Below, piece by piece: positions 19,882 through 28,988 of a stretch of 64,000 nt of DNA (its first letter is position 1; each line of letters starts with the position of its first letter). Source of the stretch: Planctomycetota bacterium. GTDB lineage: Bacteria > Planctomycetota > Planctomycetia > Planctomycetales > Planctomycetaceae. The position numbers were made by a program, and so were the translations under genes. The notes beneath the pieces are model-generated. The model ran no database searches and was not told where the DNA came from. It saw only the letters and a program-made list of their open reading frames with translations. Where the stretch lies: assembly GCA_003671275.1 (NCBI GenBank), contig QWPB01000184.1:62001-126000 (forward strand). Reading direction: 5' to 3'.

Positions 19882-21276
19882 TCAGTGAGCAGCTGCCGGA
19901 GCAGCTGGGGCGGCGTTGGCGGTGACAGGGGCCACGCCTGTTCCGGGAGTTCGTGCTTCATGGGGCAGTTCGAGAATGTAGTTCACGAGATCCCACTTCT
20001 GCTGTTCTGTCATTTTGCCACCGAAGGCCGGCATGGGGGTTCCCTTGATTCCGGCTTCGATACGGGCGTAGACGTCAATCGGGCGGCGTCCTCCGCGGAA
20101 CATCCCCAGCCGCAGGTTACGCGGCTTGATTTTGTTGCCCCAGGTGTCGTACAGGCCAGGCTCCAGATTTGGCTTCTGTGTTTCCGTATTCACCGTAATC
20201 GAATAGGTCTGAATCCCGTCGCCCAATCCCGAGTCTCCGTGGCAGGCCACACAGTTCAGGTTGTTTGAGAGATAGAGTGCCCGCCCGCGTTCGATCGAGG
20301 CCGCATCGCTGGCGTACCGCTTTTCCTTGGGAACAATGATCGCTTCCGGTGTCTGGGCGGTCGTCCAGTCGCCAATCATTTTTTCCAGCATCGACGAGGC
20401 ATCGTCGTCGATCTCGCCTTCCTTTACGCGAGTGACGAATTCAGACACGATCTTGTCTTCGGTTTCGCCATCTTTCACGCGAGTCGCGATGCTGTCGTTC
20501 GAGTAATCGCCCGCCAGAATGTTGTACAGAGCGTACTCTGTTTCACCCCGCATCGACAGGTACAACACGTACTCGATGATCGCCTGTGACTCGTTCTTCT
20601 TGAGCAGCTTGAACGATGGCATATAGGTGCCGGGGATTCCCTCCTCGACGATGCGTCCGAGATCGTCGCGATGTGCCTTCAGACCTTCCTTGGTGGAGGT
20701 AAACTTGAACAGCCCCTTACGGTAGTCGCGGGGGCGAATGTTCAGATAAGGCGCCGTCGGCCCCTTACCGTCGCCGCCCACTCCGTGACAGTGCTGACAG
20801 TGTTCGGCGTACAGTGCCCGACCGTGGACCAGCACGGCTCCTGGCCCCACAACCACGCGATCACCCGTTTTGGGGGGCGCGGGAGGAGCTGCTGAGAGCT
20901 TGAGCAGGTTCGCTTCCGCGTTCCACGATTCGGCTTTCACCTTGGCCGAATCCTGAGGCATGCTCGTGCCTGCGACCCAGACCACTTCCTGGCCGTTGAC
21001 CAGATCGCGATGCTGTTCAACGAGCGTCAGAGGCAGGATCTTATCCTGGGCTCCCTCGCCGACGACCGCAGTCGCGGCGTGCGGCCTTAGAGGCAGTCGA
21101 TCCCAAACGCGTATGTCGTTTGGGATTCCGAATTTTTGATCAATGGAGGTGCGGACGTACTCATCCATCGCCGGGGCCAAGCCCTGACGAGAACTGAAAG
21201 TGGGTTCCGACCGTCCGCAACCGCTGACGACCGCCACGCACGCCACAACCACAAGGGCAGGCAACCTGGACCTCAC
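19882..21276 (-). CDS. Diheme cytochrome c lipoprotein
   Basis: A 464-residue lipoprotein (lipobox VVSGC, Cys20) with two cytochrome c domains. The heme sites are CQHCHG at residues 160-164 and CVACHG at 342-346, each followed by a Met-bearing loop (GTYMPSF and GTPMPAF) that likely gives the sixth ligand. Residues 21-140 form an unknown N-terminal domain, and the C-terminus is Ala/Pro-rich. The open frame runs back to 21558, but a GTG at 21276 with GGGAGAGGA just upstream starts the signal sequence. Its place directly before subunit II suggests that it feeds electrons to CuA. Confidence 0.85.
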   Translation of the reverse strand: MRSRLPALVVVACVAVVSGCGRSEPTFSSRQGLAPAMDEYVRTSIDQKFGIPNDIRVWDRLPLRPHAATAVVGEGAQDKILPLTLVEQHRDLVNGQEVVWVAGTSMPQDSAKVKAESWNAEANLLKLSAAPPAPPKTGDRVVVGPGAVLVHGRALYAEHCQHCHGVGGDGKGPTAPYLNIRPRDYRKGLFKFTSTKEGLKAHRDDLGRIVEEGIPGTYMPSFKLLKKNESQAIIEYVLYLSMRGETEYALYNILAGDYSNDSIATRVKDGETEDKIVSEFVTRVKEGEIDDDASSMLEKMIGDWTTAQTPEAIIVPKEKRYASDAASIERGRALYLSNNLNCVACHGDSGLGDGIQTYSITVNTETQKPNLEPGLYDTWGNKIKPRNLRLGMFRGGRRPIDVYARIEAGIKGTPMPAFGGKMTEQQKWDLVNYILELPHEARTPGTGVAPVTANAAPAAPAAAH

Positions 21277-21383
21277 GGATCCTCTCCCGTCCTGAAACGA
21301 CTGAGCAGACCTTGCGGTCCGCCCGACTGAACACCAGCGAAGCACATTCGCCGTCCACAACGACTCGACCGTCCCGGTCGAAA

Positions 21384-21593
21384 CTACTTCGACTCCGCAG
21401 CGGGGGCCGAAGCCTCTGCTGCCGAGCCAGCCTGTACACGCCCTTGGGCGTCTACCTGCACTTTCACCTGATTTTCCTGAAGCACACGGGTCGCTTCTGT
21501 CGGAACCGGATCTGGCTGGCACCCGCACAGAGCGGACACCACCAGCAGCATTCCCCAATGACAGAACCGCTGACCTTGAGCTGAATTATTCAC
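21384..21593 (-). CDS. Small lipoprotein of unknown function in the respiratory cluster
   Basis: A 69-residue reading frame with a GTG start preceded by a G-rich stretch. It encodes a lipoprotein signal (MLLVVSALCGC, lipobox Cys at about residue 25) and a short hydrophilic tail ending in Ala/Glu-rich sequence. It lies between the cupredoxin and diheme cytochrome genes on the same strand, with gaps of about 52 and 107 bases. The clear lipobox and position argue that it is real. I recognise no family; it could be a small accessory subunit. Confidence 0.55.
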   Translation of the reverse strand: MNNSAQGQRFCHWGMLLVVSALCGCQPDPVPTEATRVLQENQVKVQVDAQGRVQAGSAAEASAPAAESK

Positions 21594-21645
21594 GACGACG
21601 CCCCCCGAACCACTGTCTCGCTACCGATTCCCGGATCTGACCACG

Positions 21646-22512
21646 CTACTTCGACAACTTGGCCGCCAGCACCTTGACGGAGATCTCCGTCACCTGATCC
21701 GGAACAATGTCCACCTTGAGGGATCGCTCCACGTAGCCGATCTTTTCGTGCCAGACCACAAACTCCTGCTTGCCAGCCGGAGCATTGGGGATCTCGAACG
21801 AACCATCCGCTGTGCTGATCACCGCCCATGGATGATCCACGACAAGATGGAAGCTGTCCATCCAGGCGTGGAAGTCACAGACGGTACGAATCGGCAGGGG
21901 CTCGGCCTTCTCGTAGATGAGATCCGTGCCCTTCGTGTCGTTGCCCTGCAAAGCAGAGTTCAGCGGCTTGTTGAGGGAGAAGCTATGAACGTTGTGAGCA
22001 ACCGGGTCGGAATTCTTCACGTTGATGGTCTGACCCACCCGTGCGATGAATGCATGCGGCAGGAACTTGCACCCCTGCTGGTCAAACGTGACAGGCATCG
22101 CCGGAGCTGCGGGGATATCGACCCCCTTGGGAGTCTTCTTCAGGTAAATGAACACGTTGGCCAAGCCACCGTTTTCACCACTTACGGATTCATCCGGAAC
22201 GCCGTTGATGGCACAGACCGCGTCTTTCGTCGACTGTCCCTTTTCCAGCTTCATGGCCAGAGTAGGCAACGCTCCGTCTACGGTCACCTTTCCCTTGATC
22301 GTGCCGAAACCGGCCACAGCCTGGGGAGCCGCATCGGTCGTCTCCACCACCGGGATGTCCCCCCCTGCCGTGCCCGAGACGATCAGGGTGACTTTCGGTG
22401 CCGACTTGAAGCCACCTCCCAGACCCTGTTCACAGCCAGCCAGAGCTAGCAACGACAAGAGCGAGACGCCCCATCGGGTCATTGTTCGCTGGGTCTTTGT
22501 TCGGTTTTGCAT
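21646..22512 (-). CDS. Cupredoxin-like (plastocyanin-type) lipoprotein
   Basis: About 288 residues. A lipoprotein signal ends in LLALAGC. A first domain of about 90 residues resembles a carboxypeptidase-regulatory or transthyretin-like fold (GTIKGKVTVDGALP). A cupredoxin-like region follows: the His in NSDPVAHNVHSF and C-x2-H-x2-M in VCDFHAWMDSF are the expected type-1 copper ligands. The C-terminus is again beta-rich (GSFEIPNAPAGKQEFVVWH). It may be an electron carrier between the Rieske/b complex and the oxidase, or a copper-binding structural subunit. ATGs at 22527 and 22482 are alternatives. Confidence 0.78.
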   Translation of the reverse strand: MQNRTKTQRTMTRWGVSLLSLLALAGCEQGLGGGFKSAPKVTLIVSGTAGGDIPVVETTDAAPQAVAGFGTIKGKVTVDGALPTLAMKLEKGQSTKDAVCAINGVPDESVSGENGGLANVFIYLKKTPKGVDIPAAPAMPVTFDQQGCKFLPHAFIARVGQTINVKNSDPVAHNVHSFSLNKPLNSALQGNDTKGTDLIYEKAEPLPIRTVCDFHAWMDSFHLVVDHPWAVISTADGSFEIPNAPAGKQEFVVWHEKIGYVERSLKVDIVPDQVTEISVKVLAAKLSK

Positions 22513-22581
22513 GTTCAAGATCCGCACGCTGCGGCAGAAGGAATGTGACTCGACGGATGAAACTGTCCCTGACGGGCCCCA

Positions 22582-25500
22582 CTAGTTGGTTGCGGGCGGG
22601 GCCGCTGCCGCCGGGGGTGGCGGCAGATCCACGGCCTTTCCGTGTCGCTCCAGCATCTTGTAGTAGTTCATCAGTGCGTCCACGGTCGCCTGAATCTGCG
22701 GAGCCCCCTGCCCACCGAAGAACTGTGAGTAGACAGGTTTATCCGCCGCATAGATCTGCAGCATCGAGGTGTAGGGCGTCACCCACTTCGGATTGGTCAC
22801 CCACAACTGGACCCAGTCAGGTCGCAATCGTTTTTCCACCTGATCCAGATTGGGGCCTCGAATGTCCTTGGTCGGATCGACCAGGACATATTCGCGACCG
22901 CCGACCTGATGACATTTCTTGCAGTCCCCACCGGACAACATCTTCCAACCAGCGGTGATCCGATCCTCAGCGGCCCCCGGGAAGGCGGCCTTGTGAGCAG
23001 CCTCCATCCGGTCCAGATAATCGGGAGATTGACGCTCGTTGGTCTGGTAGGGGAACTCGGCTCCATCCACAGCTGCAAAGTAGTTCGCGAGCACCATTGC
23101 CTCGGAATCGTCCATGTTGAACTTCGGCATCCGCAGAACGGTCGTGTGGCGAATCTGCTGGGGATCTTTCAGGAACTGGTACAGCCACGGAGTCTGCACC
23201 TTTTGACCTTCACGTACCAGGGGAGGAGGCGAGGCCTGCCAGGCGATATCACCGATCCCGTTCGTGAGATTTTCCATCAACTGGGGGACCAGCCAGTGAG
23301 CAAATTCCCCACCGCGTCCCGTGCCCCGCGAGATCAACTTCTGCACCGGAATTCCAACAGGATCACCGGGGAAGAGCGTCTTGTCGCCGACCTTCATCAC
23401 GTCCCAGCTGGTCACGTACAGGATCTGATCTTCCAGGCTTTCCAGCAGATCAGGTTCTTGCTTTACCAGCCCGTGAACGGAAAGGATCAATTCCCCCGAC
23501 TTTGTCTTGGGAACCCGATGAGGATCGAACACCGTCGGAGTGACAAATTTCTCCAACAGCTGGACAGAGTCGGGATAATTGTTCGGAGTCAGCCCGGGAA
23601 CCTGTAGATTCTCCAGCGAGGTGGCGAACTCGAACTTCGGCATTTCCAGAACGTGGCATCCCCCACAGTTGTACTTCGCGAGCAGGCGTTCCCCTTCCAG
23701 GCGGGCGGCCTTCGCTCCTGAAGCTTTGTACTGGTAGGCCGGGGCGGGCGGATCGGCTACGAGACCCACGACAAACGTGGCCACGGACTCGATCTGCTTC
23801 TCCGTGAACGGGAACTTTGGCATCCGCAGACGCTCGTCCCACCCCTTGGTCTCGATCTTCTTGTAGTCATAGCTGCGGGGATCACGAAGCTTCTGCCAGA
23901 TGAACCCCGGACGCCCATGATGGGTCAGGCTGTTGATGTAAAACGCTGCCGAGAGATCTTCGGGCTTGGCATCGCCATCATTCTTCTGACGTTCGACCGC
24001 ACCTTCGACCCGTGCCAGTGTACTGGAACCATCCGGCTCACCGTGGTGATGCAGGTACTCGGCAATGTGCTCCGGTGCCAGCTTGGCCGGATCCTTGCGG
24101 CCCCAGTCCTGAAGGGCGACACCGATCGGGCCCGCCTCTTCAAATCCGGGGATGTCATGGCATCCGTAACAGCCATAACGCCCAATGGTTTTGCGACCAA
24201 CGTAGAGCTGCTTTTTCCGTTGCCACTCTGCGGCATCGAAGGCCTGATCCGGGGCGAACAGAAGCTCGACTTCGTCCCCCTTCACGAGATCCGCGCTCAC
24301 CGGGTATTTCCCGCTTTGCATCGTCTCGTTGACCTGGGCCATTGAGGGGAGAGCCTTCTTCAGGTACAGCCGAACCAGATCATCCAGCGGTGAAGAGACC
24401 TGAACCTCGCTTGTCAACGTTGCTCCGTTGCGAATGAAAGTCAACGTGACCTTTTCACCGGAATGAAGCTGTGCCACCTGCTCGTGCAAGCTGTCGACCG
24501 AGCGGATGGTCTCAGAGCCCAGTTTCACCAGAATGTCGTCTACCAGCAGGGACTTTTCCGCGAGATCTAGATTCTCCAGGCGGGTCGCGGCTGATCCCGG
24601 CAGCACTTCAGATACTCGAACACCGACATGATCCGCCCCGAGAGCAGCAGCTTCCTCGGCGGTGAACTCGGGGTCACAAACCACACCCAGCACACTGGTC
24701 GATTGAGCGAATTTTGGAAACTCGGTGGCTCCCTTGGCCAGCAGGAAGGCTGCAATGTCAGCGGCTGGGTCGACGTACTTCTCCCCTTCGCCCTCGGGCT
24801 TCAGGAACAGATTCGGCATCTTCGTCCGGGTATGGTACTTACTTGGCTCATTGAGCCAGGTGTACATCCACAGGAACCCATCGACACCGGGTTTAATCTT
24901 CTCATGAATTCGCGAGAGGTCCGGACCGAAGTCGGCGTTCACGCCCTTCAACTCGGCATCGTCATACGAGTGACACGCCATGCATCCCCGGCGAGAGAAG
25001 AGCAGCTTGCCCCGCTCAGGATTGACGACATAGCCATCCTTCGGCTTCAGCAGCGTCAGCGGCTGGGACCTCTGTTCGAGGTAGGCCGCCGTGGCCTCCA
25101 ATTCCACCGGCTGCAACATCTCCGCCAGATGATCGTTCTGGTTGGTATTGCCGAAGAATTTCGGCATTTTGGTCGTTGGGCGGAACGCCTGGGGATCTTT
25201 GACCCACGCGGCGATGAACTCCGACGAGGACTTCTGTGCGATATGCCGTAGTGATGGACCAACCTTCCGCATTTTCCCGGCAACTGCCGTGGGATCGGCG
25301 GCAATCTTCGCAGCCTGCTCTTCACTACCGGGTTCCAGACGCAGATCTGGACCGATCGGCTTGCCAGCATCAAAGCCGTTCACCTCATGGCAACCGTAGC
25401 AGCCGTATTCGCTGATCAGACGATGCCCTTCGACCACTTGCGGAGCCGAGTTGCCGTGCTTGTCGCTATGAGCCAGTTCCGTGATGCCGTGATGGCAACG

Positions 25501-26601
25501 AATACAGGCTGCTTCTGCCAAGTGCTTCGGATACATCGGCACTTCCCAGAAGTGATTGGAGTGCCAGTGATGGTTCTCCTCCCACAGCGCAGCCTGAGCC
25601 GGATTGCGGGGGCTGTGTTCGGCGTTCTGGAACGACGTGCCGGACCCATCGCCTTCATGACAGATCGTGCAGCCGAACTTGTCAATCGGATGTGCACTGG
25701 TCGCTGTGAGGAACAGGTCGGGATTCGGATGAGCCGAGAACGGCTGGGCGTAGGTCCCATGTTCGCCGTCCCCAGCGGGATAACCAGCCACATTGCCGGC
25801 GGCAAAATCGTTGATGTTCACATGACATGACCGGCAACGATCCACACGGTCGACATTGGCCATCCCCAGCTGCTGCTTCAGCCCCCGGGGCCAGTCGTAT
25901 TGAATCTTGAGGTGCGGATTGAAGCCGTTAATGATCGGCCATTCCTTGAATGCCCGCTTGAAAGCCACCGCTTTGTTCGAGGGCTTCAGCAGTTCAATCT
26001 GTTCCTGAATGGCGACCTGGCTGGCCTTGAGTTTACCCAGCTCTGCAATCTGGTCTTCGACCGGCTTCTTCAGTACGGTCAGTGATTCAGTCTTCGCCGT
26101 CGTCTCGGTCTTTACGGTTTCCACCAGACGGGCATACTCTTCAGACTTCAGCTGCTCAGCGTCATATTTGGCTTTGACCTTGGCCAGCTGGTTATCGGGG
26201 ATCGCATCGCGGACAGCGATATCAAATTCAGCCCGAGCCACGTCCCGCTTGGCATTCTGAAACTTGGCTTCCGTCGAGATCCGGACGACATCGCCCTTGA
26301 GCTTGTCCACCTCTCCAGTCAGCTTCGCGATCTCGGTGGTTGCATCGCCCGTGGTCAGAGATTGAATCTGCTTTTCGATGGTCTCGATCTGCGTTTTCAA
26401 CTGATCGGTTTGAACGGCTTTCAGCTCACTGTCCAGCTTCTGCAGCTTGAGTTCTTCGGCCTGGCGCTGGTAGTCGCGCCATTCCCGCTTCTCATCGCGA
26501 GCCATCATCAGCAAGGTGGCGGCAAACAGCGCGAAGGCGCTGGCGGCAAATACCTTGTGCATCGTCCCGAGATCGCGCCAATACTGATCGTTCGCTGGCA
26601 T
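22582..26601 (-). CDS. Octaheme c-type cytochrome with coiled coil and PDZ domain
   Basis: A 1339-residue protein. It has an N-terminal membrane anchor (about residues 14-33), a long charged coiled coil (about 37-205), then eight CxxCH heme sites at 256, 311, 366, 401, 540, 811, 979 and 1227. A PDZ-like domain lies between the fifth and sixth hemes (about 636-736, with VRVSEVLPGSAA and GEKVTLTFIRNGA). The tail is Pro/Ala-rich. It follows the Rieske, cytochrome b and subunit-IV-like genes and takes the place of cytochrome c1/f in the complex. Multiheme partners are known for anammox planctomycete Rieske/b complexes, but I do not recall a PDZ insert there. The frame is continuous, so this is a real fusion. 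Confidence 0.9.
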   Translation of the reverse strand: MPANDQYWRDLGTMHKVFAASAFALFAATLLMMARDEKREWRDYQRQAEELKLQKLDSELKAVQTDQLKTQIETIEKQIQSLTTGDATTEIAKLTGEVDKLKGDVVRISTEAKFQNAKRDVARAEFDIAVRDAIPDNQLAKVKAKYDAEQLKSEEYARLVETVKTETTAKTESLTVLKKPVEDQIAELGKLKASQVAIQEQIELLKPSNKAVAFKRAFKEWPIINGFNPHLKIQYDWPRGLKQQLGMANVDRVDRCRSCHVNINDFAAGNVAGYPAGDGEHGTYAQPFSAHPNPDLFLTATSAHPIDKFGCTICHEGDGSGTSFQNAEHSPRNPAQAALWEENHHWHSNHFWEVPMYPKHLAEAACIRCHHGITELAHSDKHGNSAPQVVEGHRLISEYGCYGCHEVNGFDAGKPIGPDLRLEPGSEEQAAKIAADPTAVAGKMRKVGPSLRHIAQKSSSEFIAAWVKDPQAFRPTTKMPKFFGNTNQNDHLAEMLQPVELEATAAYLEQRSQPLTLLKPKDGYVVNPERGKLLFSRRGCMACHSYDDAELKGVNADFGPDLSRIHEKIKPGVDGFLWMYTWLNEPSKYHTRTKMPNLFLKPEGEGEKYVDPAADIAAFLLAKGATEFPKFAQSTSVLGVVCDPEFTAEEAAALGADHVGVRVSEVLPGSAATRLENLDLAEKSLLVDDILVKLGSETIRSVDSLHEQVAQLHSGEKVTLTFIRNGATLTSEVQVSSPLDDLVRLYLKKALPSMAQVNETMQSGKYPVSADLVKGDEVELLFAPDQAFDAAEWQRKKQLYVGRKTIGRYGCYGCHDIPGFEEAGPIGVALQDWGRKDPAKLAPEHIAEYLHHHGEPDGSSTLARVEGAVERQKNDGDAKPEDLSAAFYINSLTHHGRPGFIWQKLRDPRSYDYKKIETKGWDERLRMPKFPFTEKQIESVATFVVGLVADPPAPAYQYKASGAKAARLEGERLLAKYNCGGCHVLEMPKFEFATSLENLQVPGLTPNNYPDSVQLLEKFVTPTVFDPHRVPKTKSGELILSVHGLVKQEPDLLESLEDQILYVTSWDVMKVGDKTLFPGDPVGIPVQKLISRGTGRGGEFAHWLVPQLMENLTNGIGDIAWQASPPPLVREGQKVQTPWLYQFLKDPQQIRHTTVLRMPKFNMDDSEAMVLANYFAAVDGAEFPYQTNERQSPDYLDRMEAAHKAAFPGAAEDRITAGWKMLSGGDCKKCHQVGGREYVLVDPTKDIRGPNLDQVEKRLRPDWVQLWVTNPKWVTPYTSMLQIYAADKPVYSQFFGGQGAPQIQATVDALMNYYKMLERHGKAVDLPPPPAAAAPPATN

Positions 26602-26670
26602 GGGTGATGGTCGTTGGTCGAGTGAAGTGGAGTGTGGTTCAGACGCAGGGGGTGACCTGATCGGCTCAGA

Positions 26671-28035
26671 TCAGATGTTAAAGAACCATTCCGGAATGGC
26701 CACGATGTACTTCAGATTGAAGGCCCACCGCAGAACCATCTTGATGGGCAGCAAGGCCATGAACAGCAACAGGTTCGCCAGCACCATGTAACGGATGACA
26801 CCCATCCGGACATAGAACTTGCGAAGGAAGGTCAAGGCCATCAGATTCGGCAAGGCCATGAAATATCCGATGACCATCAATATCCCGACACCTTCTCGCA
26901 TGAAGATGGCAAGGCATTGACTGATCAGTCCGGATGCCGGGTCGGGCTTGGGCAGCGGTTGCTCCAGATTCACGACCCAGATGATCTCGCTGAGGTTCCG
27001 GTTGTTCAACACTTCGAGTTTGTGAACATCCCAGAACTCATACAGGCCAAACATATTCCAGTTAGGACCACGAATGAACGTTCCGAGGACGATCATCCCG
27101 ACCCACAGGGGAATAAAACCAAACAGGAAGATGATCACCGAGAACTTGCGATCGGCGAACGAGTAATACCCGTTCCCCTTCTTGTTGAAGTCGATGTACG
27201 GAATGGCCATCAGCCCCTGAACAATGACCAGCGGCAACACCACTCCCGCAAGCCACGGATCGAAGTACACCAGCATTTCCTGAAGCCCGAGGAAGTACCA
27301 GGGGGCCTTCGACGGATTCGGCGTCTTCACTGCTTGACCGGGCTCTTCCAGCGGAGCCTGAAGAAAGACTCCCCAGACAATCAGCAGAGCTGTCAACAGA
27401 ATCATGCAGAGCATTTCCGTGTACACCAAATCGGGCCACACCAGCACCTGCTCTTTCAGCTCCTGTTCCGCCAACGGGCGGCCTTCCGCCACACGACGGT
27501 CGTTGTCCACAGCCTTCTTAAAGTAAAGCCACGTGAAGTAACCCCCAATGAACAGCATCCCCACGATGGGCACATTGTCCGGCTTTCCGACAATCTGCCG
27601 GAAGTCATAGTCGGTCATACTGAGACCGAGAAACAGGCAACCCACATTGAACAGGATCCAGCCCACGGTGTCGCGGGTGAGGAATTCACGCCAGACGATC
27701 ATCCCCACAAACGCCGCCACCGACAGACCAAAGTAGATCCGGGCATCGCGAAAGATCACATCCACCGACAGCTTGAACCACTCGGGCAGGCGGAGCAGAA
27801 ACTCCTCCGGAGCGGATCGCGAAGTCAGATGCGTTACCGCCAGCAGCATCAGAAACGCCGCATAGAACGCCCAGACCGTGGCCTTGGGAATATGCTGAAA
27901 CCCGAGCACGGACTCGTAGTACCCGTCGCGCTTATAGCTGCGCATGGTCCAGCCAATATTGGCAAGGAACAGCAGCATATACAGCCATCCAAGGCCGTTA
28001 ATCACGCCGTGTGTGAGATCAGGATGAGCGTGCAT
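26671..28035 (-). CDS. Cytochrome b/b6 C-terminal (subunit IV)-like membrane protein with extra helices
   Basis: A 454-residue polytopic membrane protein. The central part (about residues 195-300, TPNPSKAPWYFLGLQEML) matches the C-terminal half of cytochrome b, equivalent to subunit IV (PetD). The Qo-site motif PEWY is replaced by APWY at 244-247. Residues 1-175 add about five membrane helices and the C-terminus adds more (about 385-445), so it is much longer than a plain subunit IV of about 160 residues. It lies 104 bases after cytochrome b. It should complete the quinol oxidation site of the complex. Confidence 0.85.
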   Translation of the reverse strand: MHAHPDLTHGVINGLGWLYMLLFLANIGWTMRSYKRDGYYESVLGFQHIPKATVWAFYAAFLMLLAVTHLTSRSAPEEFLLRLPEWFKLSVDVIFRDARIYFGLSVAAFVGMIVWREFLTRDTVGWILFNVGCLFLGLSMTDYDFRQIVGKPDNVPIVGMLFIGGYFTWLYFKKAVDNDRRVAEGRPLAEQELKEQVLVWPDLVYTEMLCMILLTALLIVWGVFLQAPLEEPGQAVKTPNPSKAPWYFLGLQEMLVYFDPWLAGVVLPLVIVQGLMAIPYIDFNKKGNGYYSFADRKFSVIIFLFGFIPLWVGMIVLGTFIRGPNWNMFGLYEFWDVHKLEVLNNRNLSEIIWVVNLEQPLPKPDPASGLISQCLAIFMREGVGILMVIGYFMALPNLMALTFLRKFYVRMGVIRYMVLANLLLFMALLPIKMVLRWAFNLKYIVAIPEWFFNI

Positions 28036-28139
28036 GTGGTTAGGGCTTCTCGGGGCCGATCACTGGCCGGGAATGCTCAAAGATGCCGAACGATTCGCTC
28101 ACCGGTCCGCCTGTTCGGCAAACCAGATGAGGCCAGGCT

Positions 28140-28913
28140 CTACAAGGGCTGACTGATGCCGCCATCCTTGCGGACGCGCCAGAAGTGAATCGCAATCAAC
28201 AGCGACACCACCACTGGAATGGCCACACAGTGCAGGATGTAGAAGCGATTCAGAGTTTCTTCACCGACGTTCCGGGCTCCAAGGAGCAGGAACCGGGCGT
28301 CAGACGCATTGGTAATCAGGTCGTAGCCCCCGATGTTCAACAGCTGAAAGCCCGGACCTTCGTGACCAAGCACCGGATGGGCGCGAGCCATGTTCGATCC
28401 GACGGTGATCGCCCAGATGGCCAGCTGATCCCATGGAAGCAGATAGCCCGTGAACGACAGCAGCAGGGTGAGCACCAGCAGCAGCACGCCGATAACCCAG
28501 TTGAACTCGCGGGGCGGCTTGTAGCTGCCCGTGAGGAAGACGCGATACATGTGCAACCACACAGTAATCACCATCGCATGGGCTCCCCAGCGATGGATTT
28601 CCCGCATAATCCCCAGTGTGGTCACATCTCGCAGGGCGCGAATGTCGGTAAAGGCCCACTCCAGCGTGGGCCGGTAGTAGAACATTAACAGCACACCCGT
28701 CAGCGCCTCGACCAGGAACAGGAAGAACGTTACCCCGCCCATACACCAAGTGTACGACAGAGCAATCCCGCCCTTCTGAGCTGACACCGGATGCAGGTGC
28801 AGAAAGAAGTTGGTCAGCACGACGACCGCACGATTTCGGCGATCGGTCGGTGCCGGATGCCGGAAGATGCTTCGCCAGATCTGCGAATTGCGAATTGTCT
28901 CACCGATCGACAT
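28140..28913 (-). CDS. Cytochrome b6-like subunit of a Rieske/b complex
   Basis: A 257-residue cytochrome b N-terminal protein with four core membrane helices. The heme-ligand His pairs are H107/H121 and H228/H243; the 14 and 15 residue spacings are those of cytochrome b6. C57 in YTWCMGG lies where b6 carries the Cys that binds the extra heme c_i. Charged Arg residues and the GYLLPWDQLAIWA motif (about residues 156-168) are typical of the Q-site helix. It is encoded 75 bases after the Rieske gene and forms the quinol-oxidising core with the subunit-IV-like protein. Confidence 0.93.
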   Translation of the reverse strand: MSIGETIRNSQIWRSIFRHPAPTDRRNRAVVVLTNFFLHLHPVSAQKGGIALSYTWCMGGVTFFLFLVEALTGVLLMFYYRPTLEWAFTDIRALRDVTTLGIMREIHRWGAHAMVITVWLHMYRVFLTGSYKPPREFNWVIGVLLLVLTLLLSFTGYLLPWDQLAIWAITVGSNMARAHPVLGHEGPGFQLLNIGGYDLITNASDARFLLLGARNVGEETLNRFYILHCVAIPVVVSLLIAIHFWRVRKDGGISQPL

Positions 28914-28988
28914 GCGATGATCCCAGGCTGTCGGTCATGAACCCAAAGGTTCGCTGTTGACTGTGTGTGAAATGCCGCGACGTCCCGA

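Noticed and set aside
26917-28152. 411-codon plus-strand ORF
   Set aside because: Antisense to the subunit-IV-like gene; no domain, His/Gln/Pro-rich shadow composition.
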